From Flavobacteriales bacterium (GTDB taxonomy: Bacteria; Bacteroidota; Bacteroidia; Flavobacteriales_F; PHOS-HE28): a DNA stretch of 64,000 nucleotides. The stretch covers positions 310,001 through 374,000 of the forward strand of contig JACJZJ010000003.1 in NCBI GenBank assembly GCA_020635675.1, given 5' to 3'. The notes beneath the pieces are model-generated. The model was not told the origin of the DNA. It searched no databases and saw nothing but the letters and a program-made list of their open reading frames with translations. Position numbers and translations under genes: made by a program. Shown here piece after piece: positions 53,395 to 63,400 of this stretch (position 1 is its first letter; the number at the start of each line of letters is the position of its first letter).

Positions 53395-54024
53395 TTAGTA
53401 CTTGACGAAACGTCCGATCACCGGCTTGCGGCCTTCGCTGCCGAGTACCACGATGAAGTAGGGGCCGGATGGGCATCCGGCAAGGTCGATCCGGTTCACC
53501 CGCGCATCGGCCACCATTCCCTCGCGGACCATCCGTCCATCCGTGTCGCGGATCTGGATGCTTCGGGCACCGGTGCAGCCGTTCAATGCGACATACAGTT
53601 CATCGCCGGCCGGGTCGGGATAGATGCTCAGGGCCGGTGGCAGCGTGAACTGCTCAATGCCTGTGGTGCCCTGCACGATGATGGTGCCGAACTGGGTCGC
53701 TGCATGGTTCTGTGAATCGCAGTGGTAGTCGTAGACACCCGGGACCATGAACGTGTGGTCATAGGTCCAACTGCCGTTCTGGGTGCTGCCGCTGGTGAAG
53801 GATTCCGGGTTGGAGGGGAAGGTCGTCTGAGTGCCGTTCACATTGTGGGTGCCGTTCACATTGCTCCAATGTACGATGTCACCGACCTGGATCGTCAGGT
53901 CCTGCGGACTGTAATAGGGATCCGTTTGACCGGGCGAGGTGCTGCCGCCGACCTCTACGTTCCAGGTGGTCTGAGCGGGGGCGGTGGCGACGATCAGGGG
54001 CAGGAGCAGGGTTATGGTGCGCAT
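53395..54024 (-). CDS. Plastocyanin/azurin-type cupredoxin with T9SS type A sorting domain
   Basis: 209 aa. Signal peptide (1 to about 18). A blue-copper domain (about 19-120) with ligands His60 (NGTHNV) and Cys102/His107 in YDYHCDSQNHAATQF. The usual axial Met is absent; Gln111 or Phe112 occupies that position. The C-terminal part (about 125-209; LSIYPDPAGDELYV, PSGPYFIVV) is a T9SS type A sorting domain, so the protein should be exported and surface-bound or released. Probable role: one-electron carrier outside the cell. Convergent with the CPBP-like gene 6 bases away. Confidence 0.85.
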   Translation of the reverse strand: MRTITLLLPLIVATAPAQTTWNVEVGGSTSPGQTDPYYSPQDLTIQVGDIVHWSNVNGTHNVNGTQTTFPSNPESFTSGSTQNGSWTYDHTFMVPGVYDYHCDSQNHAATQFGTIIVQGTTGIEQFTLPPALSIYPDPAGDELYVALNGCTGARSIQIRDTDGRMVREGMVADARVNRIDLAGCPSGPYFIVVLGSEGRKPVIGRFVKY

Positions 54025-54115
54025 GGTCGGGGTTGAACGAAGCGCGAATCTCCTTGACCGATGGATCCGCCGGTCGTCAATGAATGACCCACGCTGTGGA
54101 TCCCGACGTGACCGG

Positions 54116-56311
54116 TCAGCGCGCTCCGTCGGCCATTCCCAGGGCCCGGTCGATGTGATCGAGCACCTTCGTCATCAAATGGACCCTGTCCTTGCCCCGC
54201 ACATTGTGGGGATGACCGGGATACACGAAGAAGTCCACCTGCCTGCCCTCCTTCACGCAATCCTGAAGGAACCGGTAGCTGTGCTCCGGCAGCACGGTCT
54301 CGTCATCCAGCCCGTGGATCACCAGCAGGTCACCCTGCAGCTGGCCGCATTTGTCGGTCAATCTGGCCTGGGCATAGCCGTCGGGGTTCTCTTCCGGCTT
54401 ATCCATGTAGCGTTCCGTGTACATCACCTCGTACATGCTCCAGTCCATCACGGGACCGCCGGCCACGGCCACCTTGAACACGCCGGGGGCCTTCAGCATC
54501 AGGCTGGTGGCCATGAACCCGCCGAAACTCCATCCATGCACCGCCATCCGCTCACGATCGACGTAGGGCAGCCCCCGCAGGTAGTCCACACCGTGGAGCT
54601 GGTCCTTCATTTCGACGGCACCGAGGTGGCGATAGACCGCCTGTTCGAAGGCCAGCCCCCGGTCATCGCTGCCGTGGCCGTCCACTGTGAACACCAGGTA
54701 GCCACGCTCCGCAGCCTCCAGCATCCAGAGCGGGGCACCGCCCAGCCAGGAGTCGCTGACCAATTGCACATGCGGGCCGTTGTATACATAAACGATGACT
54801 GGATAACGTGCGCGGCTCTGGAACCCGCTGGGTTTGATCAGGCGCGCGTTCAATGGATCACCGAACTCACCGGTGATGGACAGGAGCTCGATGCTTCCCA
54901 CGCGGTAGCCCGCCAGCGGGTCGGGCGCGTCCACCAGGGTCTTCAGCACCTGACCGCTACGCACGTCGATGATCTCGGTCCGTCCGGGTACCGAGGTGGA
55001 GCTCCATCGATCGATCACCTGTGTGGCGTCCTTGTTCAACTCACCATGGTGGGTGCCGGGATCCCGGGTCAGTTGCACGACAGCACCGGAGCGCAGGTCC
55101 ACGCGGTAGAGGAACGTTTCCAGTGATCCCCTGCCGGTCATGGGCCCGGGGTCGTCCGCCGTGCCAGCGACCACCAGGTAACTTCCCTTCGGATCCTGCC
55201 CGAGGATCTCCTTCACCACCCAGTTCCCCGAGGTCAGCTGGCGCACCAGGCCCTTTTTCAGGTCGTAGAGATAGAGGTGCATCCAGCCGTCACGCTGGCT
55301 CCACCAGATGTAGCTCGTTCTGCTCCCGTTCACGAACAGTGGCGGATGAAGTGGCTCCACGTACTTGCTGCTCGTGTCGGAGATCAACTCAGCGATGGGG
55401 TTCCCCGAGGTCACATCGTATTGGACCAATCGGGCCTTGGTGGTGGCGCGATCGAGATGGGTGACGAACAGGTAGCGTTCGTCGGTCGACCAGGCCAGGT
55501 TGGTGAGGTATTGGTCCTTGGGTTCGCCGGTGTTCAGGAACAGGATCTCCTTTGTCCGGAGATCGAACACACCCACTTTCACCTCATGGCTGTTCTGGCC
55601 GGCCATCGGGTAGCGGATCTTCTTGAAGGTGCTCGGCTTGCTCTCGATCTCCTCTAGCATGTAGGGAGTCACCATGGTCTCATCCATGCGATAGAAGGCG
55701 AGCAAGTTTCCTTGCGGGCTCCAAAAGGTCCCTTTTTCGATCCCATATTCCTGGCGATGGACGCTCTTGCCGTTCACGATCCCATCACCTCCGTCATTGG
55801 TGACCTTGATGGTACCGCTCGTTCCGGGTATGGAGATGTACAGGTCGTTATCAACGGTGTAGGCGATCCGTCCATTCGGCCCCGCGTCCTGGTTCTCGGC
55901 GTGGGGCAGCAACTGGCACTGTTCCTGCAAGGTGCGCGACGTCAGATCGATGCTGTAGACGCGGTCGTTGTGGCTGAACGTGAAATGATCGGGGTCCTGC
56001 CAGGTGATCGCTGGGAACCGCTCCATTTCGGCTGCTCCCGGAGGAAGCGATCCGCGAAGGCCTTCGAGGTCGATCACGGGTCGATCGGCCATTTTTCCGA
56101 CGCCGTTGCGCATCAACGAATCACCTTTCAGATAACTGTAGGACCCACTACCGGTCACCCAGTCGAGCCGGTCAAGGTGCTGGGGTGCCAGGTCGGAATG
56201 GGCCTTGAGCACCGCGTCGCTCAGCGTGAGCCTCTTCAGTGGTTCCTGGGCCTGCAATGAAAGGGTGATCAGGAGGCCGAGGACCGGTGTGAGCTTACGT
56301 TCCATGGTCAT
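54116..56311 (-). CDS. S9-family dipeptidyl-peptidase IV-like enzyme
   Basis: 731 aa. Signal peptide (about 1-21). N-terminal propeller domain (about 40-480) with the motif GTFWSPQGNLLAFYRMDE and the YWW-like exosite region SYIWWSQRDGWMHLYLYD. Alpha/beta-hydrolase domain with catalytic Ser595 in GWSFGGFMAT, Asp669 in IHGLDDETVL and His702 in YPGHPHNV. Typically cleaves X-Pro or X-Ala dipeptides from peptide N-termini, in the periplasm. It complements the S46 peptidase. The ATG is chosen for the signal peptide. It is followed upstream on the same strand by murB, 3 bases away, so co-transcription is likely. Confidence 0.93.
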   Translation of the reverse strand: MTMERKLTPVLGLLITLSLQAQEPLKRLTLSDAVLKAHSDLAPQHLDRLDWVTGSGSYSYLKGDSLMRNGVGKMADRPVIDLEGLRGSLPPGAAEMERFPAITWQDPDHFTFSHNDRVYSIDLTSRTLQEQCQLLPHAENQDAGPNGRIAYTVDNDLYISIPGTSGTIKVTNDGGDGIVNGKSVHRQEYGIEKGTFWSPQGNLLAFYRMDETMVTPYMLEEIESKPSTFKKIRYPMAGQNSHEVKVGVFDLRTKEILFLNTGEPKDQYLTNLAWSTDERYLFVTHLDRATTKARLVQYDVTSGNPIAELISDTSSKYVEPLHPPLFVNGSRTSYIWWSQRDGWMHLYLYDLKKGLVRQLTSGNWVVKEILGQDPKGSYLVVAGTADDPGPMTGRGSLETFLYRVDLRSGAVVQLTRDPGTHHGELNKDATQVIDRWSSTSVPGRTEIIDVRSGQVLKTLVDAPDPLAGYRVGSIELLSITGEFGDPLNARLIKPSGFQSRARYPVIVYVYNGPHVQLVSDSWLGGAPLWMLEAAERGYLVFTVDGHGSDDRGLAFEQAVYRHLGAVEMKDQLHGVDYLRGLPYVDRERMAVHGWSFGGFMATSLMLKAPGVFKVAVAGGPVMDWSMYEVMYTERYMDKPEENPDGYAQARLTDKCGQLQGDLLVIHGLDDETVLPEHSYRFLQDCVKEGRQVDFFVYPGHPHNVRGKDRVHLMTKVLDHIDRALGMADGAR

Positions 56312-56314
56312 GCT

Positions 56315-57331
56315 TCAGATGATGTTCACTTCACGTTCCAGCGCAATGCCGAAACGGTCCCACACACTGCGCAGGACCTGTTCGCTAAGGTCATAGATGG
56401 CCTGGCCCGAAGCGCCACCGCGATTCACCAGGACCAATGCCTGGTCCTGATGTACGCCACAAGCACCTGAATACCGCCCCTTCCAACCCGCCTGCTCGAT
56501 CAACCAGCCGGCAGCCACTTTCACCAGGCCACCAGGTGCTGGATAGCTCACCAGTCCGGGGTGCTTCCGGCGTAGCGCCTCTGCCTGTGCCATGGGTACC
56601 ATTGGGTTCTTGAAAAAGCTCCCGGCGTTCCCCAATTCGGCCGGGTCCGGCAATTTGCTGCGGCGGATGTTCATGACGGCCTCGCTGACGTCCCGAACGG
56701 TGGGATCCGTGATACCCCGTTCAGCGAGCACGTCCCGAATGGCGCCGTACGCGGTGTTCGGTGCGCCGTGTTTTTTCAGCCGGAGGGTCAGGCTGGTGAT
56801 GATGAACCGATCACGACCCTCGTGTTTGAAGAAGCTCTCGCGATACCCGAACCGGCATTCGGCGGCATGGAACTCCACCACAGCACCATCCTCCAGCCGC
56901 AGCGCTTCCAGTGCGCTGAACGTATCCTTCAATTCAACGCCATATGCGCCGATGTTCTGCATCGGTGCGGCACCGACCTTGCCCGGGATGAGGCTCAGGT
57001 TCTCTATACCCCCCCACCCGCGTTCGACCGTGTACATCACCAGGTCGTTCCAGACCACACCGGCCCCCGAACGCAGCCAAACATGTTCTTCGTCCTCTCT
57101 TTCCAGGGCGATCCCTGGGATCTCATTGAGGAGGACCACCCCCGGCCAGTCCCTGGTGAAAAGGACGTTGCTGCCACCCCCGAGCACCAGCCGGGGTCTC
57201 TGCTTCAGTTCGGGTGCGGCCAACAAGCCACGCAGTTCATCCAGGGAGGAGAATTGTGCAAGAACCGCCGTCCGGGCGCGAACACCGAAGGTGTTCAGCC
57301 GGGTCAGGTCCGCATCGTGTTCCAACCGCAT
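56315..57331 (-). CDS. murB: UDP-N-acetylmuramate dehydrogenase
   Basis: 338 aa, E. coli type I length. Reduces UDP-GlcNAc-enolpyruvate to UDP-MurNAc with NADPH and FAD in peptidoglycan synthesis. FAD motif VLGGGSNVLFTRDWPG (about 49-64) and IGAYGVELKDTF. Catalytic Ser in GNAGSFFKNPMV, and the C-terminal GWKGRYSGACGVHQDQALVL. It is transcribed just ahead of the S9 peptidase with 3 bases between. Its 5' end is divergent from the first glycosyltransferase, 42 bases apart. Confidence 0.95.
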   Translation of the reverse strand: MRLEHDADLTRLNTFGVRARTAVLAQFSSLDELRGLLAAPELKQRPRLVLGGGSNVLFTRDWPGVVLLNEIPGIALEREDEEHVWLRSGAGVVWNDLVMYTVERGWGGIENLSLIPGKVGAAPMQNIGAYGVELKDTFSALEALRLEDGAVVEFHAAECRFGYRESFFKHEGRDRFIITSLTLRLKKHGAPNTAYGAIRDVLAERGITDPTVRDVSEAVMNIRRSKLPDPAELGNAGSFFKNPMVPMAQAEALRRKHPGLVSYPAPGGLVKVAAGWLIEQAGWKGRYSGACGVHQDQALVLVNRGGASGQAIYDLSEQVLRSVWDRFGIALEREVNII

Positions 57332-57373
57332 GAGCGGGCAAGTTTACAAGGTGCCGACCGTTACTTTGCCGAT

Positions 57374-58495
57374 ATGCCCTCCCGACGACGCGCCATCGTG
57401 GCCGTGACGAACGACCTGGCCACGGACAACCGCGTGCATCGGACCTGCATGGCACTGCAGGGCTCGGGATATGACGTGCTGCTCCTGGGGCGGCGCCTCG
57501 GTGGGAGCCCGGACCTGGACAGGCCATATGCCACACGGCGGATGCGCCTGTTCTTCCAACGCGGCCCCCTGTTCTACGCTGAATTCAACGCACGCTGTTC
57601 ACTTTTTCTCCTGTTCCGCCGATGCGAACTCATCGTGGCGAACGACCTCGACACCTTGCTGGCGGCCTACCTGGCTTCACGATTTCGGAGCGTCCCGCTC
57701 GTATACGACACCCACGAACTCTTCACCGAGGTGCCTGAATTGATCGGTCGCCCCATCGCAAGGGGTGTTTGGTTGCGCATTGAGCGCTGGATCTTTCCTC
57801 GTTTGCGGCATGTGATCACGGTCAACGCAAGCATCGCGCGGATCTATCGGGAGAAGTATGGTGTGGAGGTCGGTGTGGTGCGCAACATCCCGATGCCAAG
57901 GGTATTGGATGCTGCACCCTCCCGGAAGGAGCTCGGCCTCCCCTTGGACCGCTTCATCCTGATCCTGCAAGGTGCCGGGATCAATGTGGACCGTGGTGGT
58001 GAAGAGGCCGTCATGGCGATGGAGCGGCTCCCCGGGTGCCTGTTGCTGATCGTAGGTGGCGGTGACGCCTGGCCGGAATTGGAACGCCTGGTGCGGATGC
58101 TCGGCCTGCAGGAGCGTGTGCGCTTGATCGGAAGACTTCCCTACGCGCGCATGATGGACCTGACGCGGAATGCCGATCTTGGGTTGACGCTGGACAAGGA
58201 TACCAATCCGAATTATCGCTACAGCCTGCCGAACAAGCTGTTCGACTATCTGAACGCCGGGATCCCCATTGTATGTTCGGACCTGCCCGAGGTGGCACGC
58301 ATCGTGCGCGGGTGCGATGCCGGTGTGGTCATTCCGGTGGTCGATCCCCGGGAGATCGCCGAGGCGGTGGAGGCATTGCGCCGTGATCCCGCACGAATGG
58401 AAGCGTTGCGGGCGAACGCTACTTTCGCGGCCCGGAAGCTTGATGGCGGCCTCGAATATGCCGCATTGAAGGACTTCCTGAAGGGCATTGGCTGA
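57374..58495 (+). CDS. Glycosyltransferase family 4 protein
   Basis: 373-aa GT-B enzyme. N-terminal acceptor domain (AIVAVTNDLATDNRVHRTCM, VYDTHELFTEVPELIG). C-terminal GT4 donor domain with LLLIVGGGDAWPELERLV and RLIGRLPYARMMDLTRNADL, then LPNKLFDYLNAGIPIVCSDL, the conserved ExxxxxxxE-like region with the final Glu replaced in context by DLPE. Cytoplasmic face of the membrane, adding a sugar to a lipid-linked or surface glycan; donor unknown. The ATG is chosen to match the family start. Its stop overlaps the TTG start of the next transferase by 8 bases. Confidence 0.88.
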   Translation: MPSRRRAIVAVTNDLATDNRVHRTCMALQGSGYDVLLLGRRLGGSPDLDRPYATRRMRLFFQRGPLFYAEFNARCSLFLLFRRCELIVANDLDTLLAAYLASRFRSVPLVYDTHELFTEVPELIGRPIARGVWLRIERWIFPRLRHVITVNASIARIYREKYGVEVGVVRNIPMPRVLDAAPSRKELGLPLDRFILILQGAGINVDRGGEEAVMAMERLPGCLLLIVGGGDAWPELERLVRMLGLQERVRLIGRLPYARMMDLTRNADLGLTLDKDTNPNYRYSLPNKLFDYLNAGIPIVCSDLPEVARIVRGCDAGVVIPVVDPREIAEAVEALRRDPARMEALRANATFAARKLDGGLEYAALKDFLKGIG

Positions 58496-59609
58496 AAGAC
58501 ATCTGCATATCGTCAGCTTCGACGTACCCTGGCCACCCGACTATGGAGGGGTGATCGACGTCTACTACAAGGCGAAGGCCCTTTCCGAACTGGGGGTCCG
58601 GGTGCACCTGCATTGTTTCGAGTACGGCCGTCGACCGGCGCCCGAACTCGATCGCCTTTGCGTCTCGGTGGACTATTACCATCGGAATTCGAGCAAGCAC
58701 CTTTTGTTCAGCGGTCTGCCCTATGTGGTGGTGAGCAGGCGCAACGAGGAGTTGGTCGAACGCCTGCTGCAGGACGACCATCCGATCGTATTCGAGGGGC
58801 TCCATTCATGTTACTTCCTTGGGGATCCCCGGTTGCAAGGGCGGCGGCGGGCGGTAAGGGCGCACAACGTGGAGCACGATTACTATGCCGCACTGGCGAA
58901 GGCCGAACGAAGTGCGTTCCGGAAGGCCTACTTCATCAACGAGGCGCGCAAATTGGAGCGGTTCGAACCGGTCATGAGCGAGGCGGACCACATCATCGCC
59001 ATTTCGCCGAAGGACCAGGCCTATTTCCAGTCCAGGTTCGGTCGGGCGGAGCACGTGCCGGCCTTCCATGCGTGCGGGCGCATCGAGGTGCCCGGCGGAC
59101 TGGGGGATTTCGCGCTGTACCACGGCGCATTGAGCGTACCTGAGAACGATCAGGCGGCGCTGTTCCTGGTGCGTGAGGTATTCCCCGGGCTCTCCGTGCG
59201 TCTGATCATCGCCGGAAGCGGTGCTTCGACCGAGCTGCGGCGTGCCGTGGAGGCAGCTCCGAACGTCGAACTCCGCGAGGGCATACCTACGGAGGAGATA
59301 CATCGGCTCGTCCGGGAGGCACAGGTGAACGTCTTGCCCACGTTCCAGGCCACCGGCATCAAGCTGAAGCTCTTGCTCTGCCTGTTCACAGGGCGTCACA
59401 TCGTCTGCAACACGGCGATGGTGAAGGATACCGGTCTGGAGGAGGTCTGCATGGTGCATGATGACCCGGAGACCATGCGCCTTTCCATTCTGGCCTGCAT
59501 GTCCCGACCGGCCAATGGTTCCACACTGGAGAAAAGGACACGTGTGCTCGAGGAGCGCTTCAACAATCGACGGAACGCCGAACATCTGGCGCGGATCGTC
59601 CTGGGCTGA
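58488..59609 (+). CDS. Glycosyltransferase (GT-B, GT4-like), TTG start
   Basis: 373 aa. N-terminal domain starts with HLHIVSFDVPWPPDYGGVID, the conserved GG of GT-B nucleotide-sugar enzymes. The later motifs are ALYHGALSVPENDQAALFLV, RLIIAGSGASTELRRAVE, and LVREAQVNVLPTFQATGIKL with KLLLCLFTGRHIVCN. The start is inferred as TTG, because it overlaps the preceding gene by 8 bases, with a GAAGGG stretch a few bases upstream, and no ATG is available before the conserved N-terminus. It and the previous gene form a two-gene glycan unit. Convergent with ftsE, 12 bases away. Confidence 0.83.
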   Translation: MAERHLHIVSFDVPWPPDYGGVIDVYYKAKALSELGVRVHLHCFEYGRRPAPELDRLCVSVDYYHRNSSKHLLFSGLPYVVVSRRNEELVERLLQDDHPIVFEGLHSCYFLGDPRLQGRRRAVRAHNVEHDYYAALAKAERSAFRKAYFINEARKLERFEPVMSEADHIIAISPKDQAYFQSRFGRAEHVPAFHACGRIEVPGGLGDFALYHGALSVPENDQAALFLVREVFPGLSVRLIIAGSGASTELRRAVEAAPNVELREGIPTEEIHRLVREAQVNVLPTFQATGIKLKLLLCLFTGRHIVCNTAMVKDTGLEEVCMVHDDPETMRLSILACMSRPANGSTLEKRTRVLEERFNNRRNAEHLARIVLG

Positions 59610-59621
59610 GGGCGTGTTCCC

Positions 59622-60302
59622 TTAGGTGGTGGCCAGTTCGAGCAACTTGCCCTCCTCACAGCGGATAACACGCGAACCGAACTTCTTCATGTGCGTGTAG
59701 TCGTGTGTGGCCATGATCACCGCCCGTCCGCTCCGGCTGATGGAGAAGAGCAGGTCGAGGATCCCCTCCGTGGTCTCGGGGTCCAGGTTCCCGGTGGGTT
59801 CATCGGCGATGATCAGCTCCGGATCGTTCAGCAGGGCCCTGGCGATGCTCACGCGCTGCTGCTCGCCACCGGACAGTTCGTGCGGCATCTTGTACCCTTT
59901 GTTCGTGAGGCCGACCTTTTCCAGGACCTGTTGCGCGCGCTCGTCCATTGTGCGCGCTTCCTTCCAGCCGGTCGCCTTCATCACGAAAAGCAGGTTGGCG
60001 TTCACGTTGCGGTCGCTCAATAACTGGAAGTCCTGGAACACGATGCCGATCTTCCGGCGCAGGTGGGGGACCTGTCTCCTTTTCAATCTTCGAAGGTCGA
60101 ACCCACAGACCGTGCCCTCTCCTTCCGAAAGGGGCAGGTCGCCGTACAGGGTGCGGAGCAGGCTGCTTTTTCCAGTGCCGGTGCGTCCGATCAGATAGAG
60201 GAATTCACCCGCGTCCACCGTCAGGTCGATGTTGTTCAGCACGAGGTTCTCCCGCTGGAAGATGCGCGCGTTCCGCAATTGGATGATCGGTCCTTCGGCC
60301 AT
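59622..60302 (-). CDS. ftsE: Cell division ATP-binding protein FtsE
   Basis: 226-aa ABC ATPase that with FtsX controls septal peptidoglycan hydrolases. Walker A GRTGTGKSS (39-47), signature LSGGEQQR (143-150) and Walker B LIIADEPT (163-170), with the His-switch ATHDYTHM. The FtsE-specific FQDFQLLSDRNVNANL follows Walker A. ftsX is not adjacent in this window. The ATG is chosen at MAEGPIIQLR; upstream in-frame codons give a 60-residue extension unlike FtsE. Divergent from the TPR protein with about 150 bases between start codons. Confidence 0.93.
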   Translation of the reverse strand: MAEGPIIQLRNARIFQRENLVLNNIDLTVDAGEFLYLIGRTGTGKSSLLRTLYGDLPLSEGEGTVCGFDLRRLKRRQVPHLRRKIGIVFQDFQLLSDRNVNANLLFVMKATGWKEARTMDERAQQVLEKVGLTNKGYKMPHELSGGEQQRVSIARALLNDPELIIADEPTGNLDPETTEGILDLLFSISRSGRAVIMATHDYTHMKKFGSRVIRCEEGKLLELATT

Positions 60303-60456
60303 GTCCTCCTCCGGCGTCAAAGGTGGAAAATTTCCGAGGCACGCTCTCCGTTGAACGGGGTAGCTCACCTCCTGCGCCACATGAACAGACCCGCGTGGAT
60401 AATTCCATCGGGACGGGACGAACGTGGTCAGGGCGGGCCGGAACTTTGACCGTTCG

Positions 60457-63400
60457 ATGGCGGACCTTCCAACGAGCTTCATACGACGTTCATCCGGTGC
60501 CCTTGTTGCGGCGGTCCTCGCTTTGGTCGCCGCGGCACAACGCCCGGCGCATTATGGGCCGCCCACCGCAGAGCTGGACCATGCACGCGAACTCTTCGGT
60601 CAGGCCAAATACGGCGCTGCGCAGTATGAATTGGATCGCCTCGCAGAGCGCGTCGCGGACCACTACGACCCCCAGCGTATCGAAGCCGAATATCTCGCGG
60701 CGATCTGCGCCGTGCGCTTGTTCAATGAGGATGCCGTGTTCCGCATGCTCGCCTTCATGCGGGACCACCCGGAGGACCAGCACGTGCCCACGGTGCGCTA
60801 CGAACTCTTCCGGCACTACTTCTCCATGAAACGCTGGGATGATTGCCTGGTCTGGGCGGAACTGGTGAACGCCGACGAGCTATCGGGGAAGGACCAGGAG
60901 GAGTATCATTTCAAGAAGGGTTATGCCTTGTTCCAGGAGGAACGTATCGAGGAAGCAATGACCGAGATGGGACGGGTCAAGGACGGCAACGGTCCGTACG
61001 CGGTGCCTGCCACCTATTACACCGCCCACATGGACTACGGTCGGGGGCGATACGCAACGGCACTCGCCGGGTTCGAGAAGATCAAAGGTGACCCGAGCTT
61101 CGGTCGCATCGTCCCGTTCTACATCGCTGAGATCCAGTTCCGTGAAGGGCACTACGAAGAGGTGATAGCCTATGTGGAGCCCCTTCTGGCCGACCCCAGT
61201 GGTACACGCCGGATAGGAGAGCTCAATCGGCTGGTGGGCCAGTCGCACTATCAGCTCCAGCACTATGAGGAGGCGGCTCCTTTTTTGGAGAAGGCGGTCC
61301 AGCGCAGTGCAGGCATCGGTCGTGAGGAACGGTACATGCTCGGCTACACCTACTACCGGTCCGGTGATTGGCAGAAGGCCCTCACCCAGCTCAGCCTGGT
61401 GACCAACGAGGTCGACAGCCTGGCCCAGTTGGCGGTCTATCACATGGCCGACTGTTACCTGCATCTGAACGAGAAGAACTATGCCCGCAACGCGTTCAAA
61501 AGGGCATATGAACTGGGCCAGGACCCCAAGGTGACCGAGGACGCCCTCTTCAACTACGCGAAGCTGGCCTATGAGCTGTCGTTCGATCCCTACAACGAGG
61601 CGATCACGGCACTAAGGGACTACCTGCGGAAATATCCCAACACACCAAGGCGTAACGAAGCCTATGGTTTTCTGGTCAACGTGTTCCTGAAGACACGCAA
61701 CTATGCCGCAGCGCTGAGCGCGCTGGACGAGATCAAGGACAAGGACCTCCGGTTGAAGGAGGTGTACCAGCAATTGGCGTTCAACAGAGGAGTGGAGTTG
61801 TATGATGGGAACAAGTTCGATCAGGCCGCGGACGCTTTCCAGGCCGGTTTGAAGTATCCCGTGGACAGGGACATGAACGCCCGATGCCATTTCTGGATGG
61901 GTGAGAGCTATTACCACCAGGGCGATCTGGACCATGCTTTGCGGAAATACGACGATCTCCGGAACACGCCCGGAGCATATGCCACGACACTCTACGAGGA
62001 AGCCGGCTACAGCATGGGCTATGCTTATTTCAAGCAGAAGGTGTACGACGAGGCATTGACCGCGTTCAGGCGCTTCCAGGGGGTTGGCGGAGTGGACCCG
62101 AAGCAACGCTCCGACGCCATGATGAGGATCGCGGATTGCTACTACCTGGCCAAGGATGAGGAACAGGCGATCCGCTGGTACGATGAGGCTATTCGGGCCG
62201 GGTCGGCGGATGGTGATTATGCCCTGTTCCAGAAAGGGGTCTGCTATGGGCTCGAGCGCCGGTTCCCGGAGAAGATCGCGGTCCTGAAGGACCTGCTCGC
62301 GAAGCGCCCGAACAGCCGGTTCGCAGCCGACGCCAAGTTCCAGTTGGGTGAAACGTACATCAACCTGGACGACGATGCGAACGCGATGCGGTACTACACC
62401 GAGGTGGTCCAGGACCACCCCAACAGTCCGAACGTTCGCCAGAGCATGTTGCAGGTGGCCCTGGTCCACAAGCGGCAGGGAGATCCCGAAAAAGCGTTGC
62501 AGGACTTCAAGGCCATCGTCGCGAAATACCCGACCATGGACGGCGCAAGGGACGCGCTGGCCGGGATCGAGAGCATCTATGTGGAACAGGGACGGGTGGG
62601 CGAGTATGAGACCTACCTGCGTTCGCTCGATTTCGTCGATCCCGCGAACCTGGACCTGGATGAGAAATATTACCGCAGTGCCGAAGCGCTCTATTTCGAT
62701 GACAAATGCGAGCAGGCCATCGGGGCGTTCGGGGACTACCTGAGCAAATACCCCAACGGCGCCTATGCCCTGAACGCGCTCTTCTATAGGGGCGATTGCG
62801 AATACCGGGCAAAGAGATATGATCGGGCGCTCCCCGATCTGGAGGCCGTGATCGAACGGAACGGCCAGCAATTCCTGGGTTCGGCGCTGTTCGGAGCAAG
62901 CGATATCCTGTTCAAGGACGGGCGCTGGGAGGGTGCCTTGGCACATTTCGCCCGGCTCGAACAGGTGACCGACCTTCCCCAGAACGTGCTCGCCGCCAAA
63001 GTGGGTCAAATGCGCTGTTTGCGTGAATTGGGGCGCATGGATGAGGCTGCGGAAGCAGCCCAGAAGGTCGTGACCGACAAGGATGCTTCTGCCGACCTTC
63101 AGGCCGAGGCGGGCCTGTTGATCGCGCGCGCGGCGCTGGATCACGATTCCCTGGAGGATGCCTATGCGCGGTTCAAGGTGGTGGACAATGCCAGCACCAA
63201 TGCTATCGGAGCAGAGGCCCGATTCAACATGGCGTACGTCCGTTTCCTCCAGGAACGTTACCGCGATGCCGAAAAGGAGGTGTTCGGACTCGTCCAGGCC
63301 TATCCGGCGTACGATCACTGGAAGGCCAGGTCGTTCATCCTGCTGGGGGATGTATATGTCCGCCTGGATGACCGCTTTCAGGCGAAGGCGACGTTGCAGA

